The notes: a model not told the origin generated them from the letters alone. 64,000 nucleotides of DNA from Neocallimastix lanati (nom. inval.) (GCA_016946835.1 JACVTC010000118.1:1-64000), one strand, 5' to 3'; positions 34,540 through 45,894 are shown, numbered from the stretch's first letter. Numbers and translations are program-made.

Positions 34540-35600
34540 TTAGATAATAATTATAAACTTTTATTATTTTATATAATTATATATCTTTTAATAATTATAT
34601 ACCTTTATATTTTTATATATAATTATTTCTTTTAATAATTATATATACTTCTTTTCTTGTATAATTATTTACTTTAATTATACATTTTTATTATCTTATA
34701 TAATTATTTTCTCTAAATAATTATATATACTTTTCTTTTTCTTATATAATTATTTCTTTTAATAATTATATATTTTTTAATTCATATATAATTATTTTCT
34801 TTAAATAATTATATATACTTTTCTTTTTCTTATATAATTATTTCTTTTAATAATTATATATTTTTTTATTTCTTATATAATTATTTTCTTTAAATAATTA
34901 TATACTTTTATTTTATTATATAATTATATATCTTTTATAATTATATATTTTTATTATTTACTTATATAATTATCTTATATAAATATTTGCTTAAAATAAT
35001 TATATACTTTTTATTTACTTATATAATTATTTGCTTAAAATAATTATAAACTTTTTATTTACTTATATAATTATATATCTTTTATAATTATATACTTTTA
35101 TTTTATTATATAATTATTTCTTTTAATAATTATATACTTTTCTTTTTCTTATATAATTATATACTTTTTATAATTATATATTTTATTATTTATTTATATA
35201 ATTATTTCTTTTAATAATTATATATTTTTATTATTTTTTAATAATTATATATTTTTATTATTATCTTATATAATTATATATCTTTTATAATTATATATTT
35301 TTATTCACTTATATAATTATTTGCTTATAATAATTATATATTTTTAATTATTATCTTATTTAATTATTTGTTCTAAATAATTACATATTTTTATTTTATT
35401 ATATAATTATACTACTTTATAATTATATATTTTTATTAATTTATATAATTATTTATTTTAATAATTATATAATTATATATTTTTTATTATTACTTTTTAT
35501 AATTATATACTTAGATTAGTATCTTACATAATACTTAGTTAGATTATTATCATATTATTATTTACTTATAATAATTATATATTTTAGTTTCTTAAATAAG
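34540..35600. repeat. Degenerate AT satellite-like array
   Basis: About 1 kb in which tataattat and aataattatata alternate with T-rich spacers (actttt, ttcttt), giving an irregular period of roughly 25-55 bp. The core aattatataatt is palindromic, so single strands could fold repeatedly. No frame. Confidence 0.75.
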
Positions 35601-35898
35601 ATATATTTACTTATGGATATTAATACTTAATAATAGTTAATTTTAATATTTCATTTTAGAGATAGTCAAGATATTGAAATTCCTCATGGGATTTTAGTAT
35701 ATGAATTTTAAGTTTGTTAAATTTTCAAAATTTTTATCTTAGATATAATTAATTAATTATTTCCTTTTATAGTTAATGGGCATATTTAGTATGTCCACTT
35801 TACTTTTTATTCAAAACTTTAAATACTTTAATTTATTTTTTGATCAAAACTTTAATAACTTTAAATTTACTTTTTTATCAAACTTTGAATATTTCATT

Positions 35899-36295
35899 TG
35901 TTAAATATATTAGCAATAGATTAGTGTTTACCGGGATATCACTCAATTATTCAACTTTATTTATTATTTTATTTTATTAATTATGTAACATTAATATCCT
36001 TGATGGATGGATTATAGTTTGTCTATTCCTAATATGTAGACTTCTCAAAATTGATCTTTTTATTGAGAAGTAAAATCGGGAAGAAAAAAAAAAGAGAGAT
36101 TTCTAATTCTTCGAAATATTATTTATTTTTATAGTATTTCATTACAAATATTTTTTGGACATAATGTAAAAATACTAATGGCTGAAATAATATATTATGT
36201 CCATTTATTTAATTGTAGTGGCGCATATATTATAATGTGTGGCGCATATATTAAAGAAAAGGATTTTTGATTTTAATTATGAGACATACATTACA
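35899..36295 (-). repeat. 3' LTR of the gypsy element
   Basis: Plus-strand ends TGTTAAATATATTAGC and ATACATTACA. Contains the self-primer segment TTGATCTTTTTATTGA near 36051-36066 within the hairpin cttctcaa..ttgagaag. Confidence 0.92.
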
Positions 36296-36297
36296 CT

Positions 36298-36312
36298 ACC
36301 CCCTTCAAGCCC
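36298..36312 (-). promoter_or_regulatory. Polypurine tract of the gypsy element
   Basis: On the minus strand GCTTGAAGGGGGTAG directly precedes the TGTAATG start of the 3' LTR. Confidence 0.75.
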
Positions 36313-36316
36313 CAGA

Positions 36317-39300
36317 TTATATAGGAGAATTGCTGGAAATATTATTAAAGTGAGCCAGTATGTCAGAATAGTAGTCGTCCTCGTCTATAATTGAGGAATC
36401 CACCCATTTATTTGAAAACCCAGGCTCTATGTAAGATACTAAGTATACGCAATTTTGGTTTTCTGGATTAATTCTGCAATTTAAAATTGAATGAATTTCT
36501 GGAGAGTGATCAATATCAGAGAGAGACTTGTTTCGTTTAGTAAAGGGTTCTAATTCACAAATATTGAAAATATCATATTTACGCGGAAAAGGGGAATTCT
36601 AAAGATTTAGTCTGTAGTTATTAAATTCTAAGGCCTCCATAATTTTGAAAGATCCGTATTTACTCGGGCATAATTTTGTTGAGGAGCATGGAATATAATT
36701 GGAAGGTCTTTTTAACCAAACTAGGTCTCCAACTTTGAAAGATGGAGGGAAACTTCTTTTTGAATCAGCATAGTGCTTGTAGAGTTCTTGGGAAGCAGCT
36801 AATACGTGTTTTAGTTTTTTCACATTTGCAGCGAAATCTGGGATATGGAAAACTTTACCAGATGTAGAGATGGCAGAATTGCTGATTGGAGAGAATGAAG
36901 GTAGGAACCCATTGAATGCTAAGAATGGTGGTTGTCCAGTGGATGAATTCTTACTGTTGTTGTAGATAAATTCGATTAAATACAACCAATCCAACCAATC
37001 TTCAGAAGGGTAAGCTCTAAGGAAACATCTGATGAATTGTTCAATAGACTGATTCAACCTCTCGACTTGTTCTACAGTAGTATGATGACCGGTAGTAGCA
37101 GTGCTATGCTTAATAGAAAGGATACCCATAATTTCTTTCCATAGTTCGCTTGTGAACTGAGAACCACGGTCAGTTATAATTTCGGTTGGTAGTCCATGAA
37201 GGTAGAAGACACTTTTAAGGAAAGCAATAGCAGCTTCATTAGCAGTGGGAAGTCCTGGAAAGGCGTAAAGGTGGACCATTTTAGTTAGCCTATCGCATGA
37301 GACCATAATCGAGAAATCTTGGTTTCTTGATGGAACATTAGTAATGAAATCTATCACTACGACTTTCCAAGGACAGGACGGAATGTCCAGAGGGATCATT
37401 TCACCGTAAGGTTTATGACGAGAAGACTTCATACTGGAACATATTTTACTGGATTTTATGTAGTTTTGAACGTCTTTCATCCAAACAGGCCAGTAAAAGT
37501 TTCTACTGATTAGTTCGGCAGTTTTCCCAATTCCTAAATATCCCGCAGATGCATAGTCATGATAGGCGGAGAGAATTTCCTTTCTGAAAGATTCAGGAAC
37601 GCAAATCAATCCGTTAAAGAGAAGGAAGTTGTTCTCTAAAGAAAATTTAGACAAGTCATATCTGCGAACGTGCTTTAATTCGGACTCGTTCCCGTTTAAG
37701 ACATTAATTATTGGACCGAGAATTGGATCCTTCACTTGGTTTATTTTAATTAGGTTGAGTAAGGAAGTGTCGTTAGCAAGGTTTAGGAAGCAGTAAAAGG
37801 AACATTTACTTGGATCGAGGATTGATTCATATTGGATATCTTGATCGTTTGAGTAGTCAGGGCGCCTTGATAAACTATCAGCCCTTACTTTCATGGATCC
37901 TGGTCTATAAATAACTTTGTAGTTGTAGTAAGACAAAATTTCCTGCCAATGCGCTTGACGCATACTTATCTATTGGGGTTTGCTAGCAAATAATAAGTTT
38001 CTATGGTCTGTGAAGATCTTGATTGGCTCCTTTGCTCCAATAAGTAGGTGTTTCCATTCCTCGAGACCTGTAATGATGGCAAGTAATTCCTTATCTGTAA
38101 TTGAATAATTACGTTCGGCTTTGGTGAAAGAACGAGAGTAGTATCCTACTGGATGTAGTTTTCCTAGTTCATCTCTTTGCGGCAGGATACACCCTAAAGC
38201 ATAATGTGAAGCATCGGTCTCTAAGATAAAGGGTTTCTCAGGATCGGGAAGTAACAGTATTGGTGCAGTAGTTAAGAGCTTCTTAAGTGTGTCGAAAGAT
38301 TTCTAACACTCCTCATTCCAATCGAAATCGGTACCTTTCTTAGTTAAATGGAAGAGTGAGCTTGCTATTAATGAAAAATTCCTTATAAACCGGCGGTAGT
38401 AATTTCCGAATCCAAGAAACTACTGGACTTGTTTCACTGTTGTTGGTTCCGGCCAAGATAGAACTGCTTCTAGCTTTTTTGGATCTGTCTTGATGAACTT
38501 CCCAGATATGACATGACCTAGGAATTCCAGTTCTTTTACGTGGAACAAGCATTTCTCTAGGTTCACAAGTAGGTGGTTTTCCTTAAGAGCTTTCAGCACG
38601 GCTTTGACGTGTTCTTTGTGTTCTTCAAGTGTCCTAGAATATATAAGGATATCATCTAAATAAACAACAACAAATTTATTAATAAAATCGTTTAAGACAA
38701 AATTTATAAACCTTTGAAAAACAGCTGGAGCATTGGTGAGCCCAAAAGGCATTACCAAATACTCATATTGACCCCGACGAGTACGAAAAGCGGTTTTGTA
38801 TTCATCGCTTTTTCTTATTCGTACAAGGTTGTAAGCTGCTTTAAGATCCAATTTAATAAAATAGTTGGATCCTCTTATCTCTTCAAAGAATAGATTATAT
38901 AATGGTAAAGGATACGAATCCTTTACTGTAACTTCGTTTAACTTTCTATAGTCTACGCAGAAGCGTAGAGATCCATCCTTCTTCCTTTGAAAAAGTACTG
39001 GGTATGCTGCTGGTGATTTTGAAGGACGGATGAATCCTTTTGCTAAATTTTCGCTGATGTACTTGTCAGCTTCTTCGGATTGCGTAGGATTCATCGGGTA
39101 AATTGGTCCTTTAAAAAGACGAGCCCCAGGAAGCAACTCAATCTCGCAATCAAAACCAATCCGATGGGGAGATAACTGGTTATTTAATTGCTGATTAAAT
39201 ACGGAAGAGTACTCTCGATACTATTCCGGGAGCTGCTCAAGGTTCGAAATATTTCCATCTTCAATCAATACGAAAGAGACCTTGTTTCTATTTAGATCCT

Positions 39301-39810
39301 CTAACAGTAATGATGAATCCGTCGAACCTATTTCTTCCTCGTTGAAGTAGGGTTGGTAACCCTCTTTTCCAACCTTGAAGCCTATCCTGAGGTCAAATAA
39401 GGTATGTATACCTAGCAGGCACCCATAAGGAATATTTTTCGAAAGCATAAAGCGAAGTTCTTGTTTTTTCTTGATTATTTTTCCTTCATCATTAGGTAGT
39501 TCAAGCTCGACACTCAACTCTTGAGTGATGTTATTCGAGACTTCCTCTTGGTTGGGAAATATGATTTTAGTTCTATCCCTTAATAATGGTATTCCCCAGT
39601 CGTGAGCAAGGTTTTCGTTAACTAGATTTACCCCGGAACCGGAGTCCAATATGGCAACGGTTTCCCTCACGTCACCGGTAGATGGGATTTTCATTCGCAA
39701 TTTGACCTTGATGAAAATCCTTGGAATAGACCCAAGAGGAGTATTCATGAAGGAGAGTTTATTCACTGGATTCCCAATTTTATTTATTGGAAATCCCTCT
39801 TTGAGTTTTT
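36317..39810 (-). pseudogene. Ty3/gypsy pol: protease-RT-RNase H-integrase-chromodomain-like
   Basis: A single frame of about 1,160 codons entered by a -1 shift at 39805-39811 and ended by TAA at 36317-36319. Protease: AILDSGSGVNLVN (about 39645). RT: YRKLNEVTVKDSYPLP, LDLKAAYNLVRI, FGLTNAPAVFQRF and YLDDILIYS (about 38655). RNase H: ETDASHYALG, ITDKELLAI. Integrase: zinc domain without a clear HHCC set (one Cys-x2-Cys read as Cys-Ser-Ser-Met), core Asp in VVIDFITNV, Asp in ITDRGSQF (about 37170), Glu in VEQVERLNQ (about 37055). C-terminus: KVGDLVWLKRP, then a chromodomain-like YLVSYIEPGFSNKWVDSS (about 36400). Interrupted at five UAG codons (39221, 38420, 38303, 37970, 36599) and by no UAA, UGA or frameshift. 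Confidence 0.9.
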
Positions 39811-39811
39811 T
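39768..39811 (-). promoter_or_regulatory. Predicted -1 programmed frameshift site (gag to pol)
   Basis: In the gag frame the minus strand reads CCA AAA AAC, i.e. the heptamer A AAA AAC (39805-39811). An 8-nt spacer is followed by GGATTTCC (39789-39796), a 13-nt loop and GGGAATCC (39768-39775), forming an 8-bp stem with one G-U. Slipping back one base enters the pol frame. The zero-frame stop TAA is in the loop. A AAA AAC is an established -1 slippery heptamer (for example MMTV gag-pro). Confidence 0.75.
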
Positions 39812-40795
39812 GGTCCCATTCTACTCTTCGTATCAATATGTTTGTTGTGATTAATATTACTATTTTGGGACATACTATTCTTATTGTCTTTGAATTTGTT
39901 ATAAGTTTCGTTGTTATCATTTTTAGACGATGAGTGTTCCTTCCATGATTTAAACTTCTTCTTCTTCCTCTGTTCCTTGTCAGCAGAGTTACTTTTCCTT
40001 TTGTTCGGATCAAAATCCCAATGGCGATCCCTCTCACTGTCGTATGTTATAAGCATACTTGAGTAGTTATCAATGGTTCTTCTCTGGGGTTCCAAGTCTA
40101 ATAGCTTCTTCTTAACCAACGGATGAACGCGGTCTTCAAAGAGTTCCAACTGGAGAATTTCGGGTATTTGTAGTTGGGTTGCGTACAACTTAAACTTGGT
40201 AACGAAGTCAGACGCGTTACCCCACTTATGTTTAAGTTCCTTAAGTCTTTTGAGTTTAAGGGAATCTGGGAGATCAGTAAGATGGAATTTCCTAAGCTCG
40301 TCCAAGAGTAACTCCGAATCGGGATTCTCCCTTTGTTTTTCACTCATAAAGATGTAATACCATTCAGAAGCGGAGCTTAAGTGAGCTTCAATAAATTCTA
40401 CCCTTTTTTTTCTGAGGCATAAAACTTCTCATAGTAGTCAAACTGGCGGCGGCACATTGAAAAGAATCTTTCAATGTCAGTATCTTTACCCTTGAATGAA
40501 TTAATGTTGTCTAGATGATTTGAGGGGACTTCTAAGGAAGTGATAACAATATCCCCGTTATTTTTGATGCTGGTGTTCGAGATTGGTTCCTTCCAGTGAG
40601 CTTTTCATTCAGGTCACGCATCGAATCCAATAGTGGTTGTAGACTTCTCATAAGTTGTGTTTGGGTTTCCATAGCTTGGGCTATCGCGCTGAGACTAGTG
40701 GTGATATTCGTTGTTAGATCGTCTTTGTTGGTAGCATCTGATGACGAGCTAGCATTCTTATTAGCAGTATCGGCCTTAAATTTACTAGCTTCCAT
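39784..40795 (-). pseudogene. Ty3/gypsy gag with two frame breaks
   Basis: Starts at ATG 40795 (MEASKFKADT), 38 bases after the LTR in minus-strand sense. An N-terminal helical region (ITTSLSAIAQAMETQTQLM) is followed after a one-base break near 40585 by a capsid-like domain (FKGKDTDIERFFSMCRRQFD), then a second break at an eight-A run (40404-40411), and a 187-codon open frame (40347-39784) with LKELKHKWGNASDFVTKFKL, the retrotransposon-gag signature region. The tail is Lys/Asn-rich with no CCHC knuckle. The break at the A run could be a sequencing error; the first is not at a homopolymer. Confidence 0.85.
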
Positions 40796-40816
40796 GATTG
40801 TGATATCGGGGTATGG

Positions 40817-40832
40817 TCAATAAAAAGATCAA
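40817..40832 (-). promoter_or_regulatory. Predicted self-primed primer binding site of the gypsy element
   Basis: On the minus strand the bases right after the 5' LTR are TTGATCTTTTTATTGA, the exact reverse complement of the minus-strand segment TCAATAAAAAGATCAA at 40988-41003 in the same LTR. The 16-nt match starts with no gap at the LTR junction. No obvious tRNA 3'-end complement is seen there. Confidence 0.75.
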
Positions 40833-41237
40833 TGTTAAATATATTAGCAATAGATTAGTGTTTACCGGGATATCACTCAATTATTCAACTTTATTTATTA
40901 TTTTATTTTATTAATTATGTAAGTACTTTAATATCCTTGATGGATGGATTATAGTTTGTCTATTCCTAATATGTAGACTTCTCAAAATTGATCTTTTTAT
41001 TGAGAAGTAAAATTGGGAAGAAGGAAAAAAAAAGAGAGATTTCTAATTCTTCGAAATATTATTTATTTTTATAGTATTTCATTACAAATATTTTTTGGAC
41101 ATAATGTAAAAATACTAATGGCTGAAATAATATATATTATGTCCATTTATTTAATTGTAGTGGCGCATATATTATAATGTGTGGCGCATATATTAAAGAA
41201 AAGGATTTTTGATTTTAATTATGAGACATACATTACA
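40833..41237 (-). repeat. 5' LTR of the gypsy element
   Basis: 405 bp, nearly identical to 35899-36295. The self-primer segment lies in the hairpin cttctcaa..ttgagaag (40979-41008). Confidence 0.92.
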
Positions 41238-41454
41238 ATTATTAAATAATTTTAATAGTTAGCTAAATCTTTATAAATATTTAACTTAGTAATAATATTT
41301 TGTATTTTAAATTACTTATTAATTCTTATAATAGTTATACTTTGTAAAAAATTTTTATTAATTCTTTTCTTATTGTATATTATACTTGTAATTATTATAA
41401 TTATCAAATACATGTAATACTTTGTAAATCTTAAATAAATAAAAGAATTTAAAA

Positions 41455-43390
41455 CCTAACCCCTAGCGGTAATAATAAAGGTCTATATGATAAAATATAT
41501 AATGATTTGAATTATTATAATTTTAAAGAAAAAGAAATTAAAATCTTTAAAATTCTTTTAGAGTATGGTGCAGATCTTAATATTAAATTAGATAATGGAA
41601 ACACTATATTAGAGGAATCGTTAAAAAAAATTTTTCATTTAATCACTAAAGTTATTTTTGATTTTTTAATTAAAGAAAATGAAAAAGATGAAAGAGAAAA
41701 AGAAATAACTTGTTATATGAAAAAATCGGATATCATAAAGGAAAGATATAAGTATAATAAGTATACTCGAAAGGATGGACAGGTTTATAGGAAGAATAAT
41801 AAAAAATTTTTAAAAATAATAAATACATAGTATATAATAATTATGAAATGGAATCTATTGATTACCAAAATAAAAATAAGAAATTTCAAAAATACTATAA
41901 TTATAAAAGCGATAGAATAATGATACATTCAAATAAAAGATATCGAGAATCATCTGAAGAAATTTATAATAGGAAAAATAAAATATTTAAAAGTAGTAAA
42001 ATAATTAAAAATAAGACTTTAAAATATATAGAAAACAAATTTACACCACTTGTAAGTGCCTATTTATTTGACAAGAATTTCGATATTAAAGAATGCATTA
42101 ACGATAAAAATGTTAACTGAGAAGATAATTATAATTGCACAATTATATATTATGCCCTTCTTAAAGAAGATAGGGAAACCATTGAATACTTAATAAAAAT
42201 TGGAAGTAACAATATGATAAGTACTTCTATTTTTAAACTTCAAACGATTATGCATATCTCCATTTTTTTAGGTTTAAAAAATATTTCTCTTGATATAATT
42301 GAGAAAAGACAAAACATATATACAATGATTAATCATGAAGAAGATAATACCGGATTATTTAAATCTATCATATTAAATGATCACTTTTCTTTATATGTTA
42401 AAAAAAAGTTAATAAAAGCTTTATGTTTACGTCTTGAAATTAATAAGTTTAATAATTGGAGAAATCCTTTAGTTATTTTAATGAATATGAAATCTGAAAA
42501 TAATGCATTTAAGTTAGCTTACTTTTTTTTAAAAAAAATGGATTTAAAAATAGATAACTGTTTTAAAGATCGTTATAAAAATTCATTAGTATTTGCCACA
42601 GAATATAATCTATATAATTTTGTAGATTTTCTTTTAAGAAAAAAATATATAGATAATTATGAAAATATTCGTAACGCAATAAAATCTGCAATTTTTAAAG
42701 CTATTGAATTAAAAAATATTAAAATACTGGAATTACTGTTAAAAAAATTCAGAGGTAATATTAATTGGTATAATTCGTGTGGAGAATCTCCAATAAAGCT
42801 TGCTGTAGATTCCAATGATTTAAATATGGTCAAACTGCTTGTTAAAAGAAAATCTAATATAGAAGATAAAATAATTTATAAACAAAAATATTCTATATTG
42901 CATTATTCCTTAATTAAAAATGATTCTAACGAGGATATTATTAAATATTTCGTTGGTGTTAAAGCTAAAATGAATATTGAAAATCAAAATGAATTTGAAA
43001 AATTATTTGGGAGATTAGATAGGAAAGGAAAAATTTCTTTATTAAAATGTTTTGTAAATTATAAGGAAAAAAATTTTATGGAAAACTTTTTGAGATATAC
43101 TCTTACTTTTAACCGCCGTGATATATTAAAAAATTTTGTTTGAAAATAATTTAAATCCTGAACAAAAAATTGAAAAGTATACTCTTTGGAAATTCGCAAG
43201 AACATTGAATAATTCCAAATTATATTTATTCTTAAAACGGAAAAGAAAAGAAATTAATATTATGAATGGGAAAAAATTAAAGTTAAGAAGAAAAAAAAGA
43301 AGGTTAAGAAAGAAAAACAAACAAACCAACAAACAAACGACAAACAAACGAACAAACAAACGAACAAACAAACAAACAAAAATTAAATAG
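41455..43390 (+). pseudogene. Ankyrin-repeat protein gene, broken in at least three places
   Basis: Plus-strand frames 41507-41830, 41848-42120, 42214-43143 and 43136-43390 are pieces of one protein. Ankyrin units are visible: ILLEYGADLNIKLDNGNTIL at the start, IIYYALLKEDRETIEYLIK near 42140, CGESPIKLAVDSNDLNMVKL near 42780, then ILHYSLIKNDSNEDIIKYF. The breaks are a frame change near 41830, an in-frame TGA at 42118 (NVN-stop-EDN, the frame continuing to the ATG at 42214) and a one-base shift near 43138. The last piece ends in a Lys/Arg-rich tail and an AAAC simple repeat translated as Asn-Lys-Gln-Thr. The 5' end lies beyond a possible 3' splice site (ctaacccctag, 41457-41467). Ankyrin proteins bind partners; this one's role is unknown. 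Confidence 0.75.
43315..43384 (+). repeat. AAAC/AAACG simple repeat at the end of the ankyrin gene
   Basis: About 70 bases of (A)AAC units with some G interruptions, in frame with the last coding piece as repeated NKQT/NKRT. Confidence 0.8.
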
Positions 43391-44080
43391 CTTGGGTTAA
43401 AAAGAAAATTAATTAATGATATAATTAATTTTATTTTAATCTATTTTTTTTTATAATAAATAATATAGATATTTATTATATTAATATTATTTAATATTAT
43501 TAATATTTCTATTTATTAAATCTTTATTTTTTAATATTTATTAAATATCATTTTAAAGTTGTATTTAATACTAATTAAATATATACTATTTTTTTAACTA
43601 CTGCTTTATATTTCATATGTACAGCTTATATACAATTTTTTATTTATATATATTTCCTTTATATATTATTTAATCTTTCTATTTTTAAATTTTACTTTAT
43701 ATGAATATTTTGTTAATCTATATTATTAAATTAATAAGCTTAATTTTTATTATTTTAGATTCTTATTTTTAATTAATTTTATCTATATTTTACAATTACA
43801 TCTTTTATTTTTATTTTTTTTTATTTATATTTCATATCTACGTTTTACTGTTTTATTTTATTTATATCTATTATCTTAAATAATAAATTTAAATACAAAG
43901 CCTTATTAGAGATTAAAAAGGCTTATTTTTCACTACTTATTTTTCATATTTTAGAAATAAATTGTTTTATTTCTGTAGTTGTATTAAATTTTTAAATTTT
44001 TTTTTTGATCTATATTTATTTTCAAGAGCTAATCTATAAAGATATGTATTTACATAATTTATATTTATTTTTTTTTTTTT
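43391..44080. other. AT-rich spacer
   Basis: No recognised gene; A/T-rich sequence after the ankyrin remnant. Confidence 0.6.
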
Positions 44081-44099
44081 AGTATTATTTTTTTTTAAT

Positions 44100-44260
44100 A
44101 AATGTTTCAAACAACATTGATATTTATAGTAGAGTTGGTCAAGGGTATCTTGTTCTATTTATTTTATTTATTAATGAAATTTTAGATAACAGTGATAAAC
44201 ATTGTGTATTTATTGAAAAAGAAATAATAGTTTTAAGATTTATTTGCTGTTAATACTATT
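44100..44260 (+). pseudogene. Crumb of a LINE reverse transcriptase
   Basis: Plus strand reads SRVGQGYLVLFILFINEILD then NSDKHCVFIE, clearly aligned with GVRQGCPLSPILFNLFINDV, LDNCDKYGVYLD of the LINE at 10.1-13.5 kb. A short in-del has removed SPILFN-type residues. Little else of the element is legible on either side. Confidence 0.6.
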
Positions 44261-45084
44261 TTTAATAGTTTTCATTAAAAAAAAAAGAAACTATTTCTCA
44301 TCAAATTTCTAATGGTAGATATAATAATAAAAACAATTTTGAATAAGAATATTTAAACAGTATATGTAGATATATTAGTTATTATCAATACAAATGATAA
44401 ATTGACTTTTTTAAACTAAGATAATGCAATTTAGTGGTCATATACTGGTTATTCCATTCGTTCAAAGATTAGTAAATGAAATGATTATTTCTATTCTAAT
44501 TTTCAATCAAAAAATCAACAACCCCTTCCATTATTTAAATAGCCATTTACATTAGTTTAATAATAAAATTTTAGCTTTCTATAGTAATATATCTCAAAAA
44601 AAAATATATCTTATTTTAAAATAAATATTTAAACTATTATATATTTAATGTATTTATATTGCATAAATATTAATATTTGCTTTTTTCTTTATTTCTTTAG
44701 TTAGAGATAGGATATAAAAATTATCTTTTTTATATATGCTTATTAATATACATGTATATTTATATCCAATTTATCTCAGCCTATTTATAATTTATTTGTT
44801 CTATTTAAACTCTAATTAGTTATAATAACATAATTGAGAAAATGAACTCTTATTTATAAATGTTATATTATTCTATTTAATAAATAAAACTAGAAATAAA
44901 GTAATGTTACTATTAAAGTATTATTAAATTTAATAGTAAACCATTTTAAGTAATATGTGTAGGTTAATATTTCTCAAGTTTTAATTTAAAGTTTTTATTA
45001 TTTCAATTTTTTTTTATATCTTGATAGGACTGGATTCCAAATGTTTTCGTTTTTCAATGTAGATAGGATCCTTATACCATTATC

Positions 45085-45310
45085 ATGTCGTCTAAAATTT
45101 TTGAATTAATATTATCATTAGAATATGATCTTTGAGCTTTTTTTTTTTTTTTTTTTTATTTATTTACGATTGGTATTACACGATAATGGAATAGAAATTA
45201 TTACCATAACTGATAATGCTAATAATGAAGAAATTTTTAATAGACTAATTTTTATTATTAATTTTGTTCAAACGCTTAATAAAACTCTGGTTTTAAAAAA
45301 TTTAATATAA
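45085..45310 (+). pseudogene. N-terminal fragment of a likely ankyrin-family protein
   Basis: ATG 45085 opens MSSKIFELILSLEYDL, then a stop and an 18-base T run shift the frame, and the reading continues as RLVLHDNGIEIITITDNANN and EIFNRLIFIINFVQTLNKTL to 45310. The opening and spacing resemble N-termini of ankyrin-repeat proteins as found in gut fungi, but no full ankyrin unit is visible, so the assignment is tentative. Confidence 0.35.
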
Positions 45311-45894
45311 TATTATAAATTCTTCTTAAAGCAATAGTTAACATAGATGTTTAAAGTAATTTATTATTTTTATGCGTCTTAGTTTTATTGATTAAATTAA
45401 AATTTTAATTTATTTACATAAGAGTTATCAATTATAAAATTATTAGAAATCACATATATATATTGTCGTATAATTATAAGAGAATATATTTATTTAAATT
45501 CTCGTTTAGACTTATAAACGATATTTAAAATTGGAACTAATGTAATTTCTAGTAAATTATTTAAAATTTTAAGTTTAAGATTAATAGTTGAGTTGCAATA
45601 AAATTACAGTATTAATTAAATAAACTAAAAAAAAAAATATCATTAAAATAGCTACTATATGAACATGGAATTTTTATAGAATAAAATAATCAAATATATT
45701 TGGATAAATAATAATTATATCATTAGTTTTATTATAAGATATTAAATTGAAATATATAAAATGTCGTTAAAGTTTATGGTTCAGAAATTATTTGATAAAG
45801 GTTTTATTAACAATTCACTTAATATATAGATTATCTATTATAATCTATGAATTAATTATTATCTATACGGGAGAAATAGTAGATTTTCTAGGTA
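45311..45894. other. AT-rich stretch, possible continuation of the 45.1-kb fragment
   Basis: Scattered short coding-like runs (KYYKFFLKAIVNIDV after 45310) but many stops; no definable gene. Confidence 0.4.

Larger units (their letters stand above)
35899..41237 (-). mobile_element. Near-complete Ty3/gypsy retrotransposon (chromovirus-like)
   Basis: LTRs at 35899-36295 (397 bp) and 40833-41237 (405 bp) differ by three short indels and a few substitutions. Order on the minus strand: 5' LTR, primer site, gag (40795-39784), frameshift site, pol (protease, RT, RNase H, integrase, chromodomain-like tail; to 36317), polypurine tract (GAAGGGGG, 36298-36306), 3' LTR. Flanks tcatt and attat do not match, so no target duplication is evident. 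gag has two frame breaks and pol five UAG codons, so it is probably not autonomous as read. Confidence 0.92.

Noticed and set aside
36599-39221. UAG recoding as the general code of this organism
   Set aside because: The intact copia frame does not need it, and host-like pseudogenes are broken by UAA, UAG and shifts alike; at most it concerns this one element family.
39780-40343. Second overlapping minus-strand frames in gag (40037-39780 and 40343-40098)
   Set aside because: Shadows of the gag frame 40347-39784, which carries the gag signature and the frameshift site.
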